Source: WHSW01 sp963749365
Lineage (GTDB): Bacteria > Actinomycetota > Thermoleophilia > Solirubrobacterales > 70-9
NCBI GenBank assembly: GCA_963749365.1
Contig: CAVVME010000004.1
Coordinates: forward strand, 186,001-250,000
Length of the DNA stretch: 64,000 nt
Direction of reading: 5' to 3'
A model generated the notes under the pieces. That model made no database searches. It was not told the DNA's origin and saw nothing but the letters and a program-made list of their open reading frames with translations. The position numbers and the translations under genes are program-made. Within the stretch, counting starts at the first letter, position 1; the number at the start of each line of letters is the position of its first letter. Positions 25,089 to 33,343 of this stretch are shown piece after piece.

Positions 25089-26046
25089 CGGGGCCGAGGG
25101 CGCGAGCAACGCTCGCGGCAGTCGCCTCCGGCTCGGTGGTCAGCTGGCGCCAGCTGACGCGGATCAGCTCCAGGCCCATTCCTCGAATCGCCGCCTCCTT
25201 CGCCCGGTCGCGCTCGAATGCGCGCGCAGAAGAATGGAACCGATACCCGTCGACCTCGACGATCAGACCTCGGTCACGCCAGAGGAAGTCCACCTCCCAG
25301 TCGCCAAGCCTGACGTTCGACTCGGGAGCCGGTAGCCGGGCCCGGCGGACCAGGGCCAGGAAGCGCCGCTCCGCCTCGGAACGCGTGCGAAGCGCTTCAC
25401 CCGGCCCGGCGAGCAGTCGCCGAAGCGCTCTCGACCCGGGGCGCCCGGGGTAGCGAGCGAGCAGCCGACTCAGATCGGAATCCGTGACGAGGCGTCTCGC
25501 CTGAGCTTCCGCCAGTGCTCGCTCGAGCTGTTGCGGGTTCTCCGCAGCGAGGTCGAGGATCGTGCGCGCCGGGCTGGTGATCGGAATCCCGTCCAGAGTC
25601 CCAATCTCTCCGAGCCCGAATGCACGTGTCCGGTGGGCCTTGATCCCGGGCCTTGCGGGACAGCTCTCGCGTGGGACCGTGATGTTCACGGGTGTGCGCC
25701 GAGCCGGGTACGGGAGCAGCTCGTAGAGGTGGGCGGCGTCAGCGTGGCTGACGACCGCGTCCCGTCCGCAAGCGAGAGCCGCCGCCAGCTCCACCGCGCC
25801 CGGAACGAGTGCCCTGTGGCCGAACGCGTAGACCCCGCGGTGGATGCTGTGGAGGACGCCGGACTGCAGGCGACCGGCGATCGCCCCGGGCCCGAAACCG
25901 ATCGCGAGCAGCTGGGCCCGAGCGACGATGCCCCGTTGGCGCGAAGCGAGCTCGGCGACCGCCCGCCCCCGACGACCGGCATCGACGATTCGACACCGGC
26001 GGTCCGCGACCAGCTGTGCGGCGAGTTCCGAGGCCATGCGAGCCAC
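25078..26046 (-). CDS. Second AbiEi/DUF559 two-domain protein
   Basis: A 322-residue paralogue of the protein at 15015-15908. N-terminal part: AELASRQRGIVARAQLLA and HSIHRGVYAFGH, an AbiEi-like winged-helix region. Middle: GIPITSPARTILDLA. C-terminal DUF559 nuclease-like fold: WEVDFLWRDRGLIVEVDGY, RFHSS and GMGLELIRVSWRQL, which is closer to the family consensus than the first copy. No inverted repeats of the kind around the first copy are visible. Start is GTG 26046 or ATG 26037; longer frames upstream overlap the zinc peptidase gene. No toxin partner is adjacent. Confidence 0.82.
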   Translation of the reverse strand: MARMASELAAQLVADRRCRIVDAGRRGRAVAELASRQRGIVARAQLLAIGFGPGAIAGRLQSGVLHSIHRGVYAFGHRALVPGAVELAAALACGRDAVVSHADAAHLYELLPYPARRTPVNITVPRESCPARPGIKAHRTRAFGLGEIGTLDGIPITSPARTILDLAAENPQQLERALAEAQARRLVTDSDLSRLLARYPGRPGSRALRRLLAGPGEALRTRSEAERRFLALVRRARLPAPESNVRLGDWEVDFLWRDRGLIVEVDGYRFHSSARAFERDRAKEAAIRGMGLELIRVSWRQLTTEPEATAASVARALGPATR

Positions 26047-26111
26047 AAGCCCGCGGCGGCGCGCGGCGCCCCCGCCGGTGGCGAGTTGTCGTGCCGGCCG
26101 AGCCGGCGCGC

Positions 26112-27044
26112 CTAGACCTCGTCGACGGAGAAGGTGTCGCAGGCCGCCGGGTCGCCTGACTCGTAGCCGTTGGTGAACCACTCGCGGCGCTGCTCGGAGG
26201 TGCCGTGGGTGAAGCTGTCCGGGTTGACGCGCCCGCCGGCTTGCTCCTGGAGCCGGTCATCCCCGACCGCCTCCGAGGCAGTGAACGCCTCCTCGAGGTC
26301 GCCCTCCTGCAGGTCGCCCTGCGCGAACACAGTCGCCGCCCAGATCCCGGCGTAGCAGTCGGCCTGGAGCTCGGTGCGGACCGAAAGCTCGTTGCGGCTG
26401 TCCGGATCGGAGCCCTCGAGCTGCGCAACCTCGTCGTTGGTGCCGGTGATGTTCTGGACGTGGTGGCCGACCTCGTGCGCGATCACGTACGCCCAGGCGA
26501 AGTCGCCGGGTGCACCGAGCTGGCGCTCCATATCGCCGAAGAAGCTGAGGTCGAGGTAGACGCGCTCGTCGGCCGGGCAATAGAACGGCCCGACCGCCGA
26601 GGTCGCGTTGCCGCAGCCGCCGGTACTGACGGCGCCGTCGTAGAGCACCAGCTCGGCCCGGTCATAGCCCTCCCCCTCACGCTCGAAGGTCCCCGACCAG
26701 GTGTCCTGCGCGTCGCCGAACACGTAGCTGGAGAAGTCCTTGAGCTCGGCCTGCGGATCCTGACCCCGCGGGATCGGGCTCTCGTTCTCGGCCCCGGGAG
26801 CCTGGAGCCCGCTCCCAAAGACGTCGTCGACGTCGAAGCCGCTCGAGCCGCCGCCGAAGATCTGGATCGCGACGATCACCAGGACCACGATCAGGCCGAC
26901 CCCGCCGCCGGCCCCGGCGATGTTGCCGCCCGGGATCTGCAGGCCGCCGCCGCCGAAGCCGCCGCCCGACGATCCGCCGCCGCCGGACCCGCGGATGTCG
27001 ATCGTGTCGCGCCCCTTGGCGCCCTTCGAGCGCTTCCATTTCAT
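26112..27044 (-). CDS. YpfJ-type neutral zinc metallopeptidase, membrane-anchored
   Basis: A 310-residue protein. The N-terminus is a glycine/serine-rich cytosolic segment followed by one membrane helix (GVGLIVVLVIVAIQIF). The remainder lies outside the membrane and matches the putative neutral zinc metallopeptidase family (YpfJ): CPADERVYLDLSFF, the zinc motif AYVIAHEVGHHVQ, and ELQADCYAGIWA with the likely third ligand glutamate. HEVGHH fits HEXXH. The length is normal for the family. It is read in the same direction as the DUF559 gene, with a 65-bp gap. Confidence 0.88.
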   Translation of the reverse strand: MKWKRSKGAKGRDTIDIRGSGGGGSSGGGFGGGGLQIPGGNIAGAGGGVGLIVVLVIVAIQIFGGGSSGFDVDDVFGSGLQAPGAENESPIPRGQDPQAELKDFSSYVFGDAQDTWSGTFEREGEGYDRAELVLYDGAVSTGGCGNATSAVGPFYCPADERVYLDLSFFGDMERQLGAPGDFAWAYVIAHEVGHHVQNITGTNDEVAQLEGSDPDSRNELSVRTELQADCYAGIWAATVFAQGDLQEGDLEEAFTASEAVGDDRLQEQAGGRVNPDSFTHGTSEQRREWFTNGYESGDPAACDTFSVDEV

Positions 27045-27097
27045 CGGCGCTGCAGTCTAGGCTCAGACGCCGGCACGACCCGGTAGCGTCAGCGGCG

Positions 27098-27391
27098 ATG
27101 GGGCTGGGCGAGCGGCTGAGTCGGATCTGGAACGTCGCCGGGGGCGAGCTGCACCCCGACGGGCTCGATGAGCTGCGGATCGGCGACGCCACCTACGACG
27201 ACTGGGACATCGTCCGCGACTTTGGCGATCTCGAGACCGCTCGTGCCTTTCGCCAGGCGCTCGCGGACCAGGGCGAGGAGGCGGTCCTGACGGCCGACTG
27301 GGCGCCGGACCAGTGGGGACGTGGCGACATCTCGCTGCGGGTCCCGCCCGGCCACGGCCCGGCGGCGGAGGGGCTGCTGGACGCCGAGTAG
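27098..27391 (+). CDS. Small hypothetical protein
   Basis: A 97-residue acidic protein: a short helical N-terminus (LGERLSRIWNVAGG), then a compact alpha/beta pattern DDWDIVRDFGDLETARAFRQALADQG followed by EEAVLTADWAP and ISLRVPPGH. The pattern resembles small ferredoxin-like or regulatory domains, but I cannot assign a family. It diverges from the zinc peptidase gene and converges with rlmN, ending 13 bp before that gene's stop. Confidence 0.6.
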   Translation: MGLGERLSRIWNVAGGELHPDGLDELRIGDATYDDWDIVRDFGDLETARAFRQALADQGEEAVLTADWAPDQWGRGDISLRVPPGHGPAAEGLLDAE

Positions 27392-27404
27392 GCGAGCTGA
27401 CGGC

Positions 27405-28421
27405 CTAGACATCGGCGGCTGCGGGCTCGAGCTTTACGCCCCCGCCGGCGGCGAGCTGCCCGCAGGCGGCGGCGATCTCGCGGCCCCGGGTCAGCCGCAC
27501 CGTCACCGGGACCCCTCGCTCGGCCAGCCGGGAGCGAAAGGCCGCGATCGCGGCGGCATCGGAGCCCTCGAACGGTCCCGCGGTCGGGTTGTAGGGGATC
27601 AGGTTGACCTTGAACGCGTCCCGCGGGGTCAGCAGCCCGGCCAGCGCGAGCGCCTGCTCGGGGCCGTCGTTGACCCCGGCGAGCAGCACGTACTCGATGT
27701 AGACGCGGCGCCGACGGGCGGCGCGCCAGGCCCGACAGGCTTCGAGCACCTCGGCGAGCGGGTAGCGCTCGTTGACCGGCATCAGCGCCGAGCGAAGCTG
27801 ATCGTCGGGGGCGTGCAGCGAGAGCGCCAGCCGCACCCGCGGGCCCTCGCTCGCGAGCCGCTCGATCCCCGGCAGCCAGCCGACGGTCGAGATCGTCGTG
27901 TGCGAGGTGGCGATCCCGAGGTCCGGCAGGCGCTCGCAGGCCGCGAGCACCGCGTCGAGGTTGAGCAGCGGCTCGCCCATGCCCATGAACACGGCCTGAT
28001 TGACCGGCTCGGTGCGGCGGAAGTGAAGCGCCTGGTCGAGGATCTCCGAAACGCTCAGGTTGCGCCCGAACGCCATCGCCCCGGTGGCGCAGAAGGCGCA
28101 GGTCAAAGGACAGCCTGACTGGCTCGAGAGGCAGAGCGAGCGGCGGCCGTCGCGGTAGCGCATCAGCACCGCCTCGACCGGTCGGCCGTCTGCGGTCGCG
28201 AACAGGGCCTTCTCGGTCCCGTCGCCGGCCCGGGCGCTGCGCTCGAGCGCGAGCGAGGAGAACGGCACGTCGCGTTCGAGCTCACGGCGCAGCTCGAGCG
28301 GCAGGTTCGACATCTCAGCGTAGCCAGCGGCACCGCCCGCGGCCCAGTCCCAGACCTGGCGCGCACGGTAGGCGGGCTCGCCGCGCTCGGAGAGGGTCCG
28401 GTCGAGGAGCTCGATGTCCAT
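27405..28421 (-). CDS. rlmN: Dual-specificity RNA methyltransferase RlmN (radical SAM)
   Basis: About 338 residues with the radical-SAM cysteine motif GCPLTCAFCATG binding the 4Fe-4S cluster, the MGMGEPLLNLDAVL segment, STVGWLPGIERLA, ALSLHAPDDQLRSALMPVN, and the C-terminal VNLIPYNPTAG and RGREIAAACGQLA with a conserved cysteine used in methyl transfer. It methylates C2 of A2503 in 23S rRNA and A37 of some tRNAs. ATG 28421 (MDIELLDRTL) is used; ATG 28451 in frame adds ten residues and would overlap the divergent dehydrogenase gene. Neither has a clear ribosome-binding site. Confidence 0.92.
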   Translation of the reverse strand: MDIELLDRTLSERGEPAYRARQVWDWAAGGAAGYAEMSNLPLELRRELERDVPFSSLALERSARAGDGTEKALFATADGRPVEAVLMRYRDGRRSLCLSSQSGCPLTCAFCATGAMAFGRNLSVSEILDQALHFRRTEPVNQAVFMGMGEPLLNLDAVLAACERLPDLGIATSHTTISTVGWLPGIERLASEGPRVRLALSLHAPDDQLRSALMPVNERYPLAEVLEACRAWRAARRRRVYIEYVLLAGVNDGPEQALALAGLLTPRDAFKVNLIPYNPTAGPFEGSDAAAIAAFRSRLAERGVPVTVRLTRGREIAAACGQLAAGGGVKLEPAAADV

Positions 28422-28431
28422 CGGCTCGAGT

Positions 28432-29388
28432 GTGACACCGTTCTCCGCCATCGCCCGCTGCTTCGTCACCCGCGATCTCCCCGGCCCGGCACTCGACCGG
28501 CTGCGCGCCGAGCACGAGGTGGAGCTGTGGGCGGAGCGGATGCCGCCGCCGCGCGCCGAGCTCGAGCGCTGCGCGGCGACCGCCGAGGGCCTGCTCTGCC
28601 TGCTCACCGACCCGATCGACGCCGAGCTGATCGCCGGCTGTCCCGAGCTGCGGGCGATCGCCAACTGCGCGGTCGGGACCGACAACGTCGAGATCGCCGC
28701 CGCGACCGCGCGCAAGATCCCGGTCGGCAATACGCCCGAGGTGCTCACCGACTCGACCGCCGACCTAGCGGTGGCGCTGATGCTGGCAATCTCGCGCCGC
28801 ATCTGCGAGGGCGAGCGCGCCGTTCACGCCGGCGAGTGGCTGACCTGGGAGCCGGCCTGGCTGCTCGGGCGCGACCTGAACCGAGCCGCGGTGGGAATCG
28901 TCGGCGGCGGGCGGATCGGTCGCGCGGTGGCCGAGCGCCTCCAGGGCTTCGGCTGCCGGATCGCGTACGCCGGCCGCGACGATCGACGTGCCCTCGAAAC
29001 GCTGCTCGCCGAGGCCGACTTCGTGTCCCTGCATTGCCCGCTGACCCCCGAGACGCGGGGACTGATCGGCGAGGCGGAGCTGCGCGCGATGCGGCCGACC
29101 GCCTATCTGGTCAACACGGCGCGCGGCCCGATCGTCGACCAGGGCGCGCTCGAGCGGGCGCTGCGCGAGGGCTGGATCGCAGGAGCGGCGCTCGACGTCA
29201 CCGACCCCGAGCCGCTGCCCCCCGCCGATCCGCTGCTGAGCGCGCCGAACCTGCTCGTGATCCCGCACCTCGGCTCCGCAACCCACCGCACCCGCGAGGC
29301 GATGGCGAGCATCTCGGTCGACAACCTGCTCGCCGGGCTCGCCGGCGAGCCGATGCCGCACTGCGTCAACCCGGAGGTATATGGCTGA
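28432..29388 (+). CDS. D-isomer-specific 2-hydroxyacid dehydrogenase
   Basis: A 318-residue NAD(P)-dependent dehydrogenase. The Rossmann motif is GIVGGGRIGRAVAERL. Catalytic residues fit the family: Arg within VNTARGPIVDQ, Glu in DVTDPEPLPP and His in IPHLGSATH. Glyoxylate/hydroxypyruvate reductase or D-glycerate dehydrogenase is the likeliest activity. No ACT domain is present, so it is not a classical SerA. The start is GTG 28432, only 10 bp from the divergent rlmN start, so the promoters must overlap coding sequence; ATG 28414 is an alternative. The last codons overlap the next gene. Confidence 0.88.
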   Translation: MTPFSAIARCFVTRDLPGPALDRLRAEHEVELWAERMPPPRAELERCAATAEGLLCLLTDPIDAELIAGCPELRAIANCAVGTDNVEIAAATARKIPVGNTPEVLTDSTADLAVALMLAISRRICEGERAVHAGEWLTWEPAWLLGRDLNRAAVGIVGGGRIGRAVAERLQGFGCRIAYAGRDDRRALETLLAEADFVSLHCPLTPETRGLIGEAELRAMRPTAYLVNTARGPIVDQGALERALREGWIAGAALDVTDPEPLPPADPLLSAPNLLVIPHLGSATHRTREAMASISVDNLLAGLAGEPMPHCVNPEVYG

Positions 29389-30826
29389 GCCCGCTCAGGC
29401 GACTATGAGGCGGTACGTGGCGGTGCTCGCGCTCGCATTCGGAGTCGTGCTGGCCGGGTGCGAGGCGAGCGAGGAGACGGAGCCGAAGAGCCGCGCCCCG
29501 CAGAGGGTCTCGTTCGCCGAGCTCGGGCCCTGCGGCGAGGCGATCGAGCCGGAGGGCTTTCGCTGCGGCTCGATCGAGGTCCCGTTCGAGCGCTCCGACC
29601 CCTCCTACGGCAAGACCGAGATCGGCTTTGCCGTTCGCCGCCGCGACCGCCGCGACACGCCCTCGCTGGGGGCGATCTTCGCCCAGGAGGGCGGGCCCGG
29701 CTACTCCAGCACCGGGACCGCGAACGCTTACACGAAGCTGTTCGGCGACCTGCTCGAGCGCCGCGAGCTCGTCCTGGTCGACATGCGCGGGATCGGGCTC
29801 TCGGACCCGATCGACTGCCCCGATCTGCAGCGCGGGCTCGGGCCCGACGCGATCGCGCTGCCGGAATGCGCGCGCCGGCTCGGAAAGCGGTTCATCTCAT
29901 ACCGGACCTCGGCCGGGGCCGACGACATGAACGACGTCCGCAAGGCGCTCGGGCTCGACCAGATCGCTCTCTACGGTGACTCCTACGGGACCTTCTTCGG
30001 CCAGTCCTACGCCTTCCGCCACGGGGACACGCTCGAGGCCCTGGTGCTCGACTCGGCCTATCCGACCCGCGGCGAGTCGGCCTGGTATTCGAGCCTGATC
30101 GAGACCGGGAACCGGGCGCTCGCGGTGGCCTGCGGGCGCTCTCCCGAGTGCCCACCGGGAGCCCTCGATCGGCTCGACAAGCTGGCCGAGCACCTACGCA
30201 ACACGGGCCGAACTGTCGAGTGGCTGCTCGGGGCGCTGGCCGACGCCACCTACGGCACCCCCGACTCCTACCTCGAGCTTGACGAGGCGGGGCGCAAGCT
30301 GCGCGCCGGCAACGCGGATCCCTGGAACCGCCTGATCAAGCAGACCACCAAGTGGGAATCGGGCGACGTGCTCGAGTACGTGCGCGCCGGCGAGATGGCG
30401 GTGAGCTGCAACGACTACCCGCTGCTCTGGGACAAGGCCTCGTCCGAGAGCGAGCGGCGGGTCGAGCTCGAGCGCGCGATCCGCCACCAGGATCGCGACG
30501 CCCTCTACCCCTTCACCCCGCGGGAGATCGCGCTCTCGGTCAACTTCGGCTACCAGTATTGCCTCGGCTGGCCGCAGCCGACCGAGGTCTACGAGCCGCC
30601 GGTCTCGCCCGGCGACAAGCCGACCGAGGCGCCGGTCCTGGTCGTCACCGGGGAGATGGACAACCTGACCACTCCCGAGGAGGGACGCCAGGTGGCGGCC
30701 GGGTTCCCGAACGCCGAGGTCTACCTCGCCCGCAACGCCGGCCACGTCAACGCGCTCTACTACCGCGACGCTGACGCCGCCCGCGAGATCCGTCGCTTCC
30801 TGCGCCGCAACCTGCCTGGCGGATAG
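29381..30826 (+). CDS. Lipoprotein alpha/beta hydrolase, S33-peptidase-like
   Basis: A 481-residue exported hydrolase. The N-terminus has a lipobox (VVLAGC), so it is likely anchored on the outer face of the membrane. The alpha/beta hydrolase triad is visible: nucleophile Ser in GDSYGTFF, Asp in VTGEMDNLT and His in RNAGHVNAL. QEGGPGYSS forms the oxyanion-hole region. The architecture matches secreted tripeptidyl/prolyl aminopeptidase-like proteins of actinobacteria, although esterase activity is possible. ATG 29381 has GGAGG just upstream and overlaps the dehydrogenase gene by eight bases; ATG 29405 would also give a normal lipoprotein signal. Confidence 0.85.
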   Translation: MAEPAQATMRRYVAVLALAFGVVLAGCEASEETEPKSRAPQRVSFAELGPCGEAIEPEGFRCGSIEVPFERSDPSYGKTEIGFAVRRRDRRDTPSLGAIFAQEGGPGYSSTGTANAYTKLFGDLLERRELVLVDMRGIGLSDPIDCPDLQRGLGPDAIALPECARRLGKRFISYRTSAGADDMNDVRKALGLDQIALYGDSYGTFFGQSYAFRHGDTLEALVLDSAYPTRGESAWYSSLIETGNRALAVACGRSPECPPGALDRLDKLAEHLRNTGRTVEWLLGALADATYGTPDSYLELDEAGRKLRAGNADPWNRLIKQTTKWESGDVLEYVRAGEMAVSCNDYPLLWDKASSESERRVELERAIRHQDRDALYPFTPREIALSVNFGYQYCLGWPQPTEVYEPPVSPGDKPTEAPVLVVTGEMDNLTTPEEGRQVAAGFPNAEVYLARNAGHVNALYYRDADAAREIRRFLRRNLPGG

Positions 30827-30837
30827 GCTTCGCGCCG

Positions 30838-32166
30838 ATGGCCGAGACCGACGCACCGCAGAAGACCTCCCGCCGTGCGCTGCCGATCACCATCATCGTC
30901 CTGGCGACGATCATCGCAATCGTCTCGGTGTTCGCGCTCTGGGCAAAGCGCCAGCTGCTGGAGACCGAGACCTGGAGCACGACCAGCGAGCAGCTGATCC
31001 AAGACGCCGACATCCAGTCGGCTCTCAACACCTTCATCGTCACCGCGATCTTCGACAACGTCGACGTCGAGGCCGAGCTCACCGACCGGCTTCCCCCAGA
31101 GCTCGCGCCGCTCGCCGGCCCGATCTCGGGAGCGCTTCGCAGCGGCGCCGACGACGTCGTCGCCAGGGCGCTCTCCGAACCAAAGGTCCAGCAGCTGTTC
31201 GTCGACGCGAGCGCCGCGGCACAGAGCAAGCTGATCGCGCTGCTCGACGACGAGGGCGAGTTCGTCTCGACCACCGGCGGAGTGGTGACGCTCGACCTCA
31301 CCTCGGTGGTGAAGTCGGTGACCGCCGAGCTCGGGTTGCCCGACGTGGCCGCGAAGCTGCCACCGCAGGCGAGCTCGATCGAGATCATGAAGTCGAGCGA
31401 GCTCGACGCCGCCCAGAAGGGCCTCAACCTGCTGCAGAAGATCGGCTACGTGCTCACCGCGCTCGTCCTGTTGCTCTACGCGGTCGCGATCGCGATCGCC
31501 GGCGATCGCCGCCGCCAGACCCTGCGCGCGGTCGGGATCTCGTTCATCTTTGTCGGCGTCGTCGTCCTCTTTGCCCGCGGGGCGGCCGGCAACCTCGTCG
31601 TCGGCTCGCTGAGCGAGGTCGCCTCCTCCGATGCGGCGGTCGCCTCGGTCTATGACATCGGCAGCTCGCTGATCGCAGAGACGGGCCAGTCGATCGTCCT
31701 TTACGGGATCGTGATCGTGCTCTGCGCCTGGCTCGCGGGCCCGACCCGCTGGGCGACCTCGATCCGTCACCGGCTCGCCCCCTACCTGCGCCAGCCCGGC
31801 TACGCCTATGGCGGGCTCGCGGCGCTATTGCTGTTGGTGTTCTGGTGGGACCCGGTGATCGCCACCCACCGGATCGTCCCCTCGCTGCTGCTGATCGCCT
31901 TCGCGGTGCTCGGGACCGAGATGCTTCGCCGCCAGGTGATCGGCGAGTTTCCCGACCGCGTCACGCCCGGCTCGCCCGCCGGCGCAGCGCAGGGGATCGC
32001 CGAGCGCATGCGCGAGGGCCGCGAGGGGCGCGTCGCGACCGCCGGCGCGGCGGGCGGCGACCCGCGCGTCGCCGAGATCGAGCGTCTGGCCGGGCTTCGC
32101 GACTCGGGCGCGCTCAGCGAGGAGGAGTTCGCGGCCGAGAAGGCGCGGATCCTCGGTTCCGCCTAG
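30838..32166 (+). CDS. Hypothetical membrane protein with C-terminal SHOCT domain
   Basis: A 442-residue protein. One helix near the N-terminus (ITIIVLATIIAIVSVFAL) is followed by an extracytosolic region of about 180 residues rich in helices, then further hydrophobic helices at roughly 205-222, 232-250, 283-300 and 320-365. The last 30 residues form a SHOCT motif (EIERLAGLRDSGALSEEEFA), a short domain often attached to membrane proteins. Similar 'signal-helix / large loop / helices' proteins occur in actinobacteria without assigned function. It follows the hydrolase gene by 11 bp, so they may be co-transcribed. Confidence 0.75.
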   Translation: MAETDAPQKTSRRALPITIIVLATIIAIVSVFALWAKRQLLETETWSTTSEQLIQDADIQSALNTFIVTAIFDNVDVEAELTDRLPPELAPLAGPISGALRSGADDVVARALSEPKVQQLFVDASAAAQSKLIALLDDEGEFVSTTGGVVTLDLTSVVKSVTAELGLPDVAAKLPPQASSIEIMKSSELDAAQKGLNLLQKIGYVLTALVLLLYAVAIAIAGDRRRQTLRAVGISFIFVGVVVLFARGAAGNLVVGSLSEVASSDAAVASVYDIGSSLIAETGQSIVLYGIVIVLCAWLAGPTRWATSIRHRLAPYLRQPGYAYGGLAALLLLVFWWDPVIATHRIVPSLLLIAFAVLGTEMLRRQVIGEFPDRVTPGSPAGAAQGIAERMREGREGRVATAGAAGGDPRVAEIERLAGLRDSGALSEEEFAAEKARILGSA

Positions 32167-32178
32167 GCGCCTGAAGGG

Positions 32179-33213
32179 TCAGGCCGAAGCGCCCGCTGCC
32201 GCCGGCGTCACCGCGGCCGACGCCTTGGCGATTCGACGCGCCTCGGCGAAGGTGACGAGCCGGCCGCTGGCGGGGTCGATCAGCTTCAGCCGCGGGCAGC
32301 GCAAGCCGTCGCGCAGAGTCAGCACCGGGACGTCGGCGAAGACCTCGTTCTCGTCGTGGGCGCGCTGGAGGTTGTAGTTGGGGACCTTGGCGCTCAGATG
32401 GTGAACGTGGTGCAGGCCGATGTTGCCACTGAAGAACTGCAGCAGCCTCGGCAGCTTCAGGTACGAGCTGCCGCGCAGGGCGGCGGCCGCGTAGCTCCAG
32501 CGCTCCGAGTTCTCCCAGTAAACGTCCTCGAACTGATGCTGGACGAAGAACAGCCAGACGCCGGCGGTCGCAGCGAGGATCGCGGCCGGCACCTGCACCA
32601 GCAGGAACTCCTGCCAGCCGAAGAGCAGGCAGAGCGCGGCGATCATCGTGGCCAGCGCGAGGTTGGTCAGCAGGACGCTGTTGCGCAGCCGCGGGCGCTT
32701 GTCGAACGAGGTCAGGCGGGGCATCACCATCAGCGAGTAGATCGGGCCGATCCCGAACATCACCAGCGGGTTGCGAAACAGCCGGTAGCCGAGCCGGCCG
32801 CGCCAGCCCTTGGCCCGATACTCGTCGACGGTCAGGGTCGGGACGTCGCCGACCCCGCGCCGGTCGAGGTCGCCCGCGGTGCCGTGGTGGACGGCGTGGT
32901 CGTGGCGCCAGTTCGTGAACGGCTGCCAGACCAGCAGCGCGCAGAAGCGCCCGAACCAGCGATTGGCGCGCTTGGCGGCGAAGAACGAGCCGTGGCCGCA
33001 GTCGTGAAAGACGATGAAGACGCGGAGCAGGAAGCCCCCCGCGGGAATCGCCAGCGCCAGCGTGAGCCAGACCGAGACGTCGAGAGCGAGGTACATCGCG
33101 ACGACCAGCGCCAGGTAGGGGACGACAGAGGTCGCGATGTCGAGCGCACTGCGCCCGAGACGGGGTTGCTCGTAGGGCGCCATCTGCTTCGCCCAGTCCG
33201 CTGCGTCGCTCAT
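32179..33213 (-). CDS. Membrane fatty acid desaturase, second paralogue
   Basis: A 344-residue desaturase with the same three histidine clusters as the first copy: HDCGHGSF, HDHAVHH and HHVHHLS. The two proteins share most of their sequence, including RRGVGDV.TLTV and VPNYNLQRAHDE, so they arose by duplication; differences cluster in the first helices and the C-terminus. This copy has no STAS partner. A palindrome (TTAGGGCATCCTAA) about 70 bp upstream may regulate it. Different regulation of two copies, for temperature or stress adaptation, is inferred. It converges with the SHOCT protein gene. Confidence 0.9.
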   Translation of the reverse strand: MSDAADWAKQMAPYEQPRLGRSALDIATSVVPYLALVVAMYLALDVSVWLTLALAIPAGGFLLRVFIVFHDCGHGSFFAAKRANRWFGRFCALLVWQPFTNWRHDHAVHHGTAGDLDRRGVGDVPTLTVDEYRAKGWRGRLGYRLFRNPLVMFGIGPIYSLMVMPRLTSFDKRPRLRNSVLLTNLALATMIAALCLLFGWQEFLLVQVPAAILAATAGVWLFFVQHQFEDVYWENSERWSYAAAALRGSSYLKLPRLLQFFSGNIGLHHVHHLSAKVPNYNLQRAHDENEVFADVPVLTLRDGLRCPRLKLIDPASGRLVTFAEARRIAKASAAVTPAAAGASA

Positions 33214-33282
33214 CGACCGACCTTTCTGTCCTCGCGTCCGGCCGACGCCGACCCGCTCAGTGACCCGAGCATGAGCACTCGG

Positions 33283-33296
33283 TTAGGGCATCCTAA
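33283..33296. promoter_or_regulatory. Palindrome upstream of desaturase 2
   Basis: TTAGG-GCAT-CCTAA, a perfect 5-bp-arm palindrome about 70 bp upstream of the desaturase start. It resembles a repressor site in shape, but I cannot match it to a known regulator; the DtxR/IdeR consensus has the same arms with a longer spacer. Confidence 0.3.
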
Positions 33297-33343
33297 TGGA
33301 ACCGACGTGAGCGGCGGATAAAGAGCTGGTCCACGGACGGGAT

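Noticed and set aside
25097..25117. Hairpin CGCGAGC-AAC-GCTCGCG near the cyclophilin/DUF559 overlap
   Set aside because: Lies inside the DUF559 coding sequence and is explained by codon composition; no terminator tail.
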